A stretch of 64,000 nt of DNA from Dermanyssus gallinae (Eukaryota; Arthropoda; Arachnida; Mesostigmata; Dermanyssidae). A program made the position numbers and the translations under genes. Below are positions 32,705 to 41,834 of the stretch, piece after piece (the stretch's first letter is position 1; every line of letters starts with the position of its first letter). The DNA is taken from assembly GCA_003439945.1 (NCBI GenBank), contig QVRM01000464.1, forward strand, positions 124,001 through 188,000, read 5' to 3'. The notes under the pieces are model-generated. The model had not been told where the DNA came from. It made no database searches and was given only the letters and a program-made list of their open reading frames with translations.

Positions 32705-33862
32705 CAAAGCGGAGATACCGGTTCGTCGCTCTCGGGACTGGCTGATCTTCTGCAGGGAATTAAACCAGGATTATCTGTCGTGTTGAGGTCTCTAGAGACA
32801 GCGTGGCGATTTCTTATGGGACTGCTTTCCGTGATGGGCAAGTTAAAAGATCTCGCTTTGTAATGACAGACTACAACGAGAACACGCCTAACCGCGAGCG
32901 GTTATCGTTCGGACGAACCTTCGCGACTTTGCTCATGGGAGACGGTTTGACGATGGCAGTAGTTCTCCTTCAAACCTACGTCCCCGGCAGCGGACAGTTG
33001 ACACCGTCCGGCTAGCCATTACCAAGCTTTCGGAAGGTGTCGTTTCTTCGGCGGCCAGGGTCTTAATCTCAAAATACACGCTGGCACAGAAGCCCAGAAA
33101 GACGGCTTTGCTATCTGTGCGAGATAAACACCCCCCGCCCCTTCACCTCTGTTCTGGGTTAGTCCTCCTCACGTGACCTTGCCATCAACCACATCAGCCG
33201 ACAACGTTCGGTCTCCCAAAAAAACGCTTTCGCAAAGCTCCGCCGCGGGTTAGATTTCATCAGACCCCAGCTCTTACAAGACCTGCTGTCCTCCGCTCTA
33301 GAAGCTGCCGCCGACCGGCTTGCGGCTGACCTGGCCAAAGTCGTTGATCTTCTTCGCTGGGGTTCGAATGGCGACCGCTCATCTTTGGGGCCCGACTTTT
33401 TGTCCTTAAGAAGAAAGATGGCAGCGTAAGGCCCATCGCATATTAATCTGCAATCTGGAGGCTGGCGGCAAAGATAGGCATCTTTGAGAACAAGGCAGAC
33501 ATCTTACATGCTCTTGGCGTCCATCAGCTTGGGTTTGCCACAACGAGAGGATGCAAAACTGCAGTGCATTCGACTCGGTCCTTCTAGTCACGCTCTAAAG
33601 CTACCCTTGTGATCAAGTTTGACTTCAGAAACGCTTTTAACAGTATTCGAAGGGCCACTTATTAAGTGCGAGTATGTGCACTAGGTGGAACTAGCTTATA
33701 AAGAGCCTTTCTGCCGTCATAATGTCGCAAACTGGGGTGCAGCAGGGCGACCCATTGGGTTCTGGCCTGGTGTCAAGGAGTTAGTCGACTCTCTGGAGTG
33801 CCTTCTAAACGTATGGTACTTGGACGACGGTGTTCTGGGTGGCGCCCCCGATGCGGTACTGA
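32705..33862 (+). pseudogene. Broken retrotransposon RT, nuclease-tailed family, fragment 1
   Basis: Several frames together spell an RT. An N-terminal region has [13 protein letters not shown], then VRLAITKLSEGVVSSA ending in a KHPPP segment. RT follows with LQDLLSSALEAAADRLAADL, LFVLKKKDGSVRPIAY, QLGFATTRGCKTAVHSTRSF, LVIKFDFRNAFNSIRR (first catalytic Asp), GVQQGDPLG and NVWYLDDGVLGG (YLDD box). Stops and frameshifts interrupt it at least five times. From memory, invertebrate RTs with this KKDG-RPIA / YLDD signature carry the C-terminal module seen at 40085-40982, so I link the two; that link is inference. Confidence 0.75.
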
Positions 33863-33915
33863 CGCGCTGAAGTGCCTGCGTGTCGGGTAATAAATGTGTG
33901 TTGCTTAATGAAATA
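33863..33915 (+). repeat. 53-bp direct repeat partner of 32448-32500
   Basis: CGCTGAAGTGCCTGCGTGTC through to AATGAAATA, with about three mismatches to 32448-32500. In frame it may still be RT sequence after the YLDD box, so the pair probably marks two fragments of the same element that bracket the RT pseudogene. Confidence 0.65.
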
Positions 33916-34125
33916 CTCCATACAGAAACTAGGGACAGTTAAAGTGTATAAAAGTTAAGAAGTTAGATTATTTGATTAAGCGCTTTGTCGAATCATATCG
34001 GCGGCATCGCACTGTTCTGGTCCGTAATTCGCACTGCTCCAAAGCTTATTACTTGAGCACTTTTTGTAACGGAATTGTTAGCTGTTATGGTAGGTTACAT
34101 ACAGCTCTTGACGCATCAAACTGAC

Positions 34126-34130
<5 letters not shown>

Positions 34131-34180
<50 letters not shown>

Positions 34181-34221
34181 GTGTATTAACATATATATAT
34201 ATATATACTAAGAGGTGTATT

Positions 34222-34258
<37 letters not shown>

Positions 34259-34278
34259 TAAGAGGTGTATTAACATAA
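34131..34278 (+). repeat. Three GAGGTGTATTAACA units separated by (TA)n
   Basis: The 15-base word AGAGGTGTATTAACA occurs three times (near 34177, 34212 and 34262), each time separated by TA runs of different length. This looks like tandem duplication of a unit with expanding (TA)n. Confidence 0.8.
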
Positions 34279-34849
34279 AACGCAGTAATACAGTGTATAA
34301 TAAAGTTATCGGATTCATTGAGTAAAACTATCAATTGCTCCGCTTGCATATACATATTATAAAGAATTGCATACACATACCTCGCTGCAGAACTAGCATG
34401 GTGGTGGGGTGGTCTAGGGGACTAGTGCGCTAGTTATGGTTGTGATCTATCGATCGGGGTGTTGTGGTTTGATACATGTGGTTGATCATATTTTCTTTAA
34501 ATTTAGACTTTGCTTTAGTGGTGGAAAGTACTGTACTTTGCAAATTATCCAACATTAGTCTGCGGTGGTTTAACAGGAAACCCCTTAAGCAGTTTAGGAG
34601 CAGTCAATTTGCCATTTAAAAAAAAGATCGCTATTTCAATCAACAGCACGCTTTTTGCTAAAAAAATGTTCCAAAATGGTTTAAGTTCAACTGCCACAAT
34701 TCGTAATTTGCGTTCCATTTTAGTAGTCAAAATGTTCCAAGTATACTAACTGTAGAGAGAATAATCGAAAGATTTGGGCGACAGTTAACATTATGAATGT
34801 TACATGTTTTGTTCTTCAAATTATTCACACACCCTTTAGCAGGGGGGGC

Positions 34850-35350
34850 TTTCGTGCAATAAGTGCTCCATTACAAGAACACAACCTTGCCTAAACCGGC
34901 GGCTTACTTGGATGGTTGTGTATGGTTATACATATAAGCTAGACGCCATGCAAACATCCTGTTAACGTTTTCTTAGCAACAGTTATTGACTGGATATTGA
35001 GCCTGGCGCGAGTCCTTGTTGTGGCAATATTGAAGAACTTCGCCGCTCTCTCAGGCTGCTTACATATCCGAGTAAACGTGGATTTGTCAATACTTTCTAA
35101 CATGGATGCAATATCTTTACATTTTACGTCATTTTCATTAATGTTGCGGCGAGACGCAACACGCCGGACAAATTTCTTGTGAAGTTTAGTAAGCGTGTTA
35201 TTGTCACGGAGATAGCCTAGATTCCACACCGGCGAGGCATACAGTAGGACCGGCAGAACATATTGCTTATACAACTTTATGTACAGGGAGGGTTTTTTTT
35301 AACACAATACAACGAAATATCTAGTCCAGCCTCCGTATGGTCAAATGGAC
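34850..35350 (-). pseudogene. LINE RT C-terminal fragment, third copy of the tandem-unit family
   Basis: A 111-codon minus frame (35274-34939) reads LYKQYVLPVLLYASPVWNLGY, then KKFVRRVASRRNINENDVKC, and ends ARLNIQSITVAKKTL. It is the same protein segment as 23242-23640 but without the central frameshift. The upstream TATTTCGTTGTATTGTG and the downstream CTAAACCGGCGGCTT segments also match the tandem unit, so both ends are homologous. It is clearly diverged from units A and B, so it is an older independent insertion. Confidence 0.82.
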
Positions 35351-35355
35351 GGTAT

Positions 35356-36030
35356 GCATATAAAAAAATGACGTAATTCAAACAAGACGATGCTAGTTGC
35401 CACACATTACATGAAACAATCGCATTATGGCACGAGGTATGCCTATGAGAATTGGTTGCCTAGATCGTGCGATTTAACGCCGTTGGGCTTTTTCTATGAT
35501 TTTTAAAACAATTGTTTATATGAATAAACGTACAACTTACGCCTTTGAAAAGAAGCTTATACACTGTATCATTAAGATCACTTATGCCAAACCTTAATCG
35601 CATACTATGCCAAACTGCGATTGCAAATGTTGTTAAATAAACGCAAATGTGCCAGCACAGTCAAGGTGGCACATTCCATGTGTGTGATTCACAACATTTT
35701 TTTTTGAACAAGGTCATTTATTTATTATGTACACAATTACAATGGTATGTTGTTTCATACATTAACAAATATTTGCAAGGCGTCTATAGTAATTTAAACT
35801 TACTACAGTTACCATTGTGTTGGTAAAAATTTGCAGCCGGAATGAAATTACTTGTGTTTACCTCTATGCGAGAGTCAATTTAGGAAGACTAGTGTATCCA
35901 TTATTGACGGGTTAATAGGTGAGACTTTAAATTCTCCTTGAAGTTATTTAAGGATTTCAAACAACGCAAGCTTATCGGAAGAGTGTTCCACTCTCTGACA
36001 GCTCGCACGCCAAAAGCTTGGCTGGCCTTG
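35356..36030. other. No feature recognised
   Basis: AT-rich sequence with a T run near 35697-35705. No motif on either strand. Confidence 0.4.
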
Positions 36031-36035
36031 CTGCT

Positions 36036-38262
36036 TCAATGTATGCGGACCTTCAGTGTGATCGTGTTAGATGCTCTGGTCTCTCTCGCCCCCCCAAGAC
36101 GATCAAGTTCTAGTATCTTCGGCCCAATCCCATGGATATTCTTAAAAATCACTATAAAGGTTAAATAGCGCATGGTATTTTCTATATCTAATATATTGTG
36201 TTGCTTTCTTTCTCGACTGGCCGATCCCTGGAACATGCGAAGAAAGCGCCCCTGTGCCACACTCAGTCGCTCCGCCCAACCCTTACTGCAGGCAGTCCAG
36301 AATTCCGATCCGTACGTAAGGTGACTCAAGAAAAAGGCGTTGTAAAGCAGCTTGCATGAAGATGCGCCAATTTGGTTCTTGATGTATCTTGATGAGTTTG
36401 TGATGACAGCAAGTCGACGGATAAGGGTCTCTACATGAGCGTAACCAGAGAGTTTTGCATCTACTGTTACACCCAGGACCTTGGCACAGTCGCTGGGTTG
36501 TATCAGGTGGCCATTTATGATTACAGGTGGCATTCGAGGAATGGCGTTACCCTGTCCGAAGACCAGCACTTGAGTTTTCTTTGCATTGATAGCAATACGG
36601 TTTGCTGCACACCAAGCGTTGAGGGCAGTGACATCCTGCATCATCACCCGGTGTACCTCCTCACTAGACTGCCCAACATATTAAAAAGTGCTGTCATCAG
36701 CATATCATTTATAAAGCAGAGGAAGGCTAGTGGGCCAATGCACGAGCCCTGAGGTATACCTAGCAAAACCGGGAGCAATTCCGACCGGGTTCCCTCCACG
36801 TCCACAAGCTGGTGACGCCCGAGGAAGTACGCCGATAGCCGTTTAATAGCGTGATCGTCAAGGCCCAGGTGCTTGAATTTAAGTAGGAGAATATCTGAAC
36901 GAACACTGTCAAAGGCGCGTCTAAGATCTAAAAAAAGTGCTGCACAAAATAGTCCTTTATCTAACTCGAAACGGGTGCCCTCCACTAGTCGCATAACAGC
37001 ATGATCTGTGCCCCGGTTTTTGCAAAATCCAAATTGGTTGCCCGAAAGCATGTTGTAGCTTTTGAGAAGCCTCGTCATTTGGCTTACAAGTGTTTTTTTC
37101 AATAATCTTGTAAAACACTCACTGGACGGTAGTTTGACGGGTCGCTCATACTACCACCTTTGTGGATCGGTACCACTCTGGCGATCTTTAAGCGGCTAGG
37201 ATACGCTGCTTCTTCTATCATGGCATTAATTATGTGTGTCAGGGGATCAGCGATGTGAGATCTCACGTGGTGGATAATGTGAGACTGCAAGCCGTCGTAG
37301 CCGGCTGCTGGATCCTCAAAACCACTAAGTAAAGCTAACACTTGTAGTTTCGTCATTTTTTGAAAACTGAATATCGTCGCGGTGTGTTCTGGTAGATTTT
37401 CTTTAATAACACGCTCATTTATGGGATTATTTGGCAAGGATGGGGCGACACTATTAGTGACAAAAATGTTAAAGGCCTCTGAGACCTTCGCAGGTTCCGT
37501 AATCGCTTCGCCGTCAATATCCAGCTTGGGCACCGGGGGCACTTTGTCAACCTGTTTTGCGCGCCGCACAGAACTTTCCAGGTCGGTCGGCCGTTAGTCG
37601 AGTCCCTATCGACCATACCCCGAAGTCGATGGCGCTCCAGTTTGGTCCGTCGATTTTGCACTTTATTTCTCATCTTGTTGTACTCTTCTCGCAGTCTCAG
37701 TACGCGTATGCTGTTCGGGGATCGTTTACGAATGCTCTGCAATAAGGGCCACAAGCGATCTCTCTCGGTGATAAGATTTGTCAGCTCCGTGTGTATGCAT
37801 TGTGTTTTGTGGCGTCGGTGTATTCTTGATGAGCAGGTATCGATGAGCTCCATTAGACGGTCATGGAACTCATTATATTTTGTTTAAGCGTCTTGAGCCA
37901 AGTACACCGGAGCCCAAGTTTCATTTCGAATTATGTGCTTTAATAATCTGGTGTCGGTCCGAATTGCCTTTGTTGAGAGACGGCGATTCAAGACAAGCGG
38001 TATTCGACACCAGACAGCGAGATGGTCGCTAACACTGAGTTCGAAGGTGCCTGACGCATCAACTTCCAGATCGGTGTAGATGTGGTCGAGGGTGCACGGT
38101 GGTGTCAATCTCGTAGGCTCTTGAATTATACTGCGGAAGCCAAATGAATCCAGCGTTGGATTTATTAAGTGAGGGTCGTCGTCCATTGTGTGATGTACGT
38201 TCATATCCCCAAGTACCATAACATAATACCCAAATGTTAGCTTTACAAGTGAATGCCAAAAA
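36036..38262 (-). pseudogene. LINE pseudogene: endonuclease C-terminus plus RT (CR1/L2-like)
   Basis: Minus strand, 5' to 3': end of an APE endonuclease (VLGDMNVHH, LDHIYTDL, SDHLAVWC), a linker, then RT blocks VVPIHKGG and NYRPVSVL, GNQFGF, ALFLDLRRAFDSV, LLGIPQGS, CFINDM, a YADDSTF box, and a thumb region (NAFFLSHLTYGSEFW). It is broken by one in-frame TAA (37884-37886) and three phase changes near 37560, 37100 and 36690. At the last, FINDM abuts YADD directly, so roughly twenty codons normally between them are missing. It is 5'-truncated, with the edge near 38262. Confidence 0.85.
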
Positions 38263-40030
38263 AAAATCCGCTTTTGTTAGGACCTGTATAATTATAAGTT
38301 ATGCCGGCTTGGGCGATACATCTTGAGCGAGGTTAAATACCTTGAATACGCAAAAGATTAACGATTGATCACTCGGTTCAATCCTCTGACATCCACGCTG
38401 TGCTGCGGTCTGCGTTTGATGGTGCTGCCTGGTCGTGCGGGTAGAACCGTAGGCTGCTCTCTGCTTCGAAGTGAATCGCGCTCATGTGTGAAACTTCTAC
38501 TTTAGACTATGAATCCAATTTACCGACAGCTTCTCTAGCGCGTAGTCTAAAAGTCTACATAACCACAAACATTTGGCCCTCCCGTTCGGCGGAACCCCGG
38601 ATAAGGTATTTCGCTTCGTTATCTGAAACTGCCGTCATCGAAGGCTACGTACGTGTGGTGACTATAGCAAGACGTTTAGCGGAAGGCGAACGGTCATTCT
38701 CATTCATTATTTCCGCTCTAAAGTTAAGTTAATAATATTTATATATTCATATATTATTATCAGATGATATGCATGTATATACTAGAAAGTACTTTTATTT
38801 ATAAGACAATGGCTAGAGATGACAGCTGTGGGAACTAAACGTAGCCACTACGGTGAACTAAACCATCAACCTTCTAGAGTGCATGTCGCAGTGACGGTGG
38901 ACCATTTTGAGTATTCAATTTGGCCATGTGCCAGGCAAAATATTATTTGTCTGCGTTATGCGCGGAAAGGTTTTAAGGGAAGACTGAATGGCGGCTCCTC
39001 AGACTGTTCGGTCTGATGCCAAAACGGTGGTTGAGAATGTTGGCCCGCTGAACCTGAGCCAAGTCCCCGATTTTTGACACAGTAGCAGGTCGGCTAGTGG
39101 CGCAACACGTACATTGTGCGCATTTATGGAACATATTTAAATATAGTATGCAGCATCCAATATAAAAACGGTTTTTGCACACGTCCAAGCTAGATGTGGT
39201 AATTCTGCACAGATTTTATTAACCTGATAATCTATGCAACATTAACTAACTGTATTAAAGTCCTAACTACCTTAGCTTACGACAACATATTTTTGGGAAA
39301 ACTCGCATACGGTTCTTTAGACACTACCGTACAAGAACGTCAATGTCCTGCTGCAGGTACTTATGAACCTGGCGGAACCCGACAGAGCAGTCGATCTTAG
39401 GACCTTCAGCGTATTCTGGGGCTTTACCTCAAATATAACGTAATGTTTTATATTTAACACGTAAATAAGATATAGCAACGGCCAGGCGTAGCCGTCCCGA
39501 AGAAAGACTGTGAAGATCAGCATGGCATTATTGTTAATGGTTTTACAAAGAGACGGTTGTTAACTCAAATCAAAGCCTTTTTTTCTGAGCGCACACAAAA
39601 TAAAAAAAAATAATCAAGACTGTTGTAATGTCCAAGTTAAGAGGACGGTAATGTCTAGAGAGTCGCGTCCCAGGTGCAGTTTGTTGAAAATATGATGCAG
39701 CATCAGTGGAATCAGGATTGGATTCGACAAAGATTGTACGTCTTTTGGCAACCTTAGCTCTGCGCCGAGTAATCAAGACCGCTGACGGGCGAATCCTTAA
39801 CTGCGTCCCTTAGACGAGCAATATACACGAGGACTTTGCGTGAGCGTTGTTGTATATACAACTAATATATATATGTAATTTTTTTACATTCGATTACAGT
39901 TTTATTTGCTTATATGCAAGAGGCAACAATTGTCTCCTTATGAACGCGTACACCAGATAAATCAAATGAAAACGTGACATATCCTCCAGGTTTGGGCGTG
40001 TCCAGTCTAGCAGAGTTTCACGCACAGAGC
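38263..40030. other. No feature recognised
   Basis: An 82-codon plus frame at 38484-38732 has no recognised motif. The rest holds only short frames. A short (AAT)n tract lies just before the next element, near 40033-40044. Confidence 0.4.
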
Positions 40031-40084
40031 ATAATAATAATAATTTCGGCGACTAGTGGCGTTGAGTCTATCCTGGACCCCTAG

Positions 40085-40982
40085 GCGGTTGCAAATTTGC
40101 GGGCTAGACTTGAACGGACTCAAGATGCCGCCATTGCATTTTGTGGGTCTCTACCGGAGACCCCTTCTCTTCAGCGCGCGTGGTCAGAACTGGCAAACTA
40201 CGGTCGATGGAATGGCTTATGGGACCGAGCAACCACGTTTACTAACAAAGTGAGGTTACAGGCGGTTTCTTTACCGGATTCAGGTGCATGGTTGCACGCC
40301 CTCCCGAGCCCTCAGCTGGGTACCCTTGTGGACAACGAGTCTACACGAAGACTAGTCGGGTTGAGGCTGGGAGCAGAGTTAGTCTCCTCACACCGGTGCA
40401 GATGCGGTGACGAGGTCGACTCCCTAGGTCACCATGGACTCTCCTGTCTCCAGAGTTTAGGCAGAATCGCACGCCACTCGGCGTTGAACGAGACATTTAG
40501 CAGAGGACTTCGATCGGCAGGCTACCCATGCATTTTGGAGCCGTCTGGCTTAGTCAGAGACGACGGAAGGAGACCTGATGGAATGACCCTGACTCCCTTC
40601 GAGCGGGGCCAAATGCTGGTGTGGGACGCGACCGTAACCGAATCTTTAGCCCCCTCAATGGTCGGTACGGGCGCAGCCCGCCCTGGACACGCAGTAGCCC
40701 TAGCAGAAGCAGCGAAGTGCAGAAAATATTCAAGCATCGGTTACCCACACTTGTTCTCACCGCTTGCATTCGAGACATTGGGGGGGGGGGGCTGGGTCGC
40801 TCACGACGAAACTGCTCAAGGATGTTGGGAAAAGATTGGCGCTCGCTACAGGAGACAAGAGGGCGGGCGAGTATTTACTGCAACGTCTGTCATTAGATGT
40901 TCAGAAAGGGAATGCCGCTTCGATGAGAGGTACCCTGGCTAGGTGGACCAGCCCTAAGCCTGGACCTAGTGCCTTGAGTTAA
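40085..40982 (+). pseudogene. C-terminal nuclease-like module of the RT family, fragment 2
   Basis: An almost uninterrupted frame encodes the C-terminal part of a retroelement polyprotein. It shows a Cys/His cluster (HRCRCGDEVDSLGHHGLSC), then RRPDGMTL, then LVWDATV. An R-P-D followed about 15 residues later by a W-D-x-T strand fits a PD-(D/E)xK restriction-type nuclease, as in R2-like LINE C-termini. At 40780-40791 a run of 12 G shifts the frame; the other phase continues directly (LLKDVGKRLALATGD, YLLQRLSLDVQKGNAASMRG) to the stop at 40980-40982. It lacks RT, which is seen in the fragment at 32705-33862. Confidence 0.8.
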
Positions 40983-41054
40983 GCCCCAGCGGGCTGTGCA
41001 CACGTTCTTACATCACAAATGTATATTTTGCTACACTTAAATAAATAATATATA

Positions 41055-41609
41055 TATAGTTATTAAGGGTATGCCCTACCTATCTAGTAAGGAATATTTA
41101 AACCTACTAAAGGTCAGGATCAACGCACTGCCAACGCGTGCCAGATTGGCCAGGGGACGCCCGGGCACGGGTGTCATGCGCCTGAGACGTTGGCTCATGT
41201 CGCTCAGATGTGCGATACAACACACAAACAAACCATAAAGAGACAGGACGACGTCTGTGATAGTGTGGCGCGTCTTCTCCGCGAAAGGGGTCATGAGGAG
41301 GTTCGTCTAGTATTCCGTCGACCGGGCACACCGGGTCTAAAGCCCGACCTCGTAATTACAACACCTACCGAAGTCTGGATTTTAGATGCCGAGGTTTGCG
41401 GCCCGAACCGGGACCTGGCAAAAGCGCGGCAGGACAAGATCACCAAATATGACGTCGAGTTCCTAAGAGCGGCGCTCCCCGACCCGCAAAAACCTCGCAG
41501 ATTTGGATCCATCACTATCTCTATGAGTGGTGTATGGGACTCCGAATCTGCGAGGACTCTCTTGGGGCTCGGCGTCACGAAGAGGAATCTTATGGATTTC
41601 ACCGTTTAA
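41055..41609 (+). pseudogene. R2-like LINE 3' end: CCHC finger and restriction-like endonuclease
   Basis: The first phase reads YLSSKEYLNLLKVRINALPTRARLARGRPG, the segment before the finger in R2-type elements. After a frameshift at 41150-41190 the next phase gives CHAPETLAHVAQMC (the E-T-L-x-H-V-x-Q-x-C finger), a KRQDDV helix, and then LKPDLVI, VWILDAEV and KITKYDVEFL, the K-P-D ... D ... K pattern of the restriction-like endonuclease. The stop is at 41607-41609. R2 normally sits in 28S rDNA; no rRNA is visible in the window, so this is a displaced remnant or a different site-specific group such as R4/Dong. A 3' tail without a gene follows to about 41790. Confidence 0.85.
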
Positions 41610-41801
41610 ACTTTGCAAGGAACCCTGAGGATATACCGCTCGCACCGGGTGCATAGGAGCGGGAGCTACCATCAAGCAAGGACACGGACAACTGATTCTT
41701 AACTTTACGTGACACCTTATTACCACCATTTTTATTAAAGGCGAGCACTGCCGAGTGTGCAAACGTATTGTAAATGATTAATAAATCATCACAATAGTTT
41801 C

Positions 41802-41802
<1 letters not shown>

Positions 41803-41827
<25 letters not shown>
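41803..41827. repeat. (TA)n(TG)n microsatellite
   Basis: About 12 TA units followed by a few GT units. Confidence 0.8.

Positions 41828-41829
<2 letters not shown>

Positions 41830-41834
<5 letters not shown>

Noticed and set aside
34399..34480. tRNA gene or tRNA-derived SINE
   Set aside because: A box A-like TGGTCTAGGGG and a box B-like GGTTTGATAC are present, but I cannot fold a cloverleaf.
41055..41800. R2 insertion in a 28S rRNA gene
   Set aside because: The flanks are (TA)n and AT-rich DNA with no rRNA-like sequence that I recognise.
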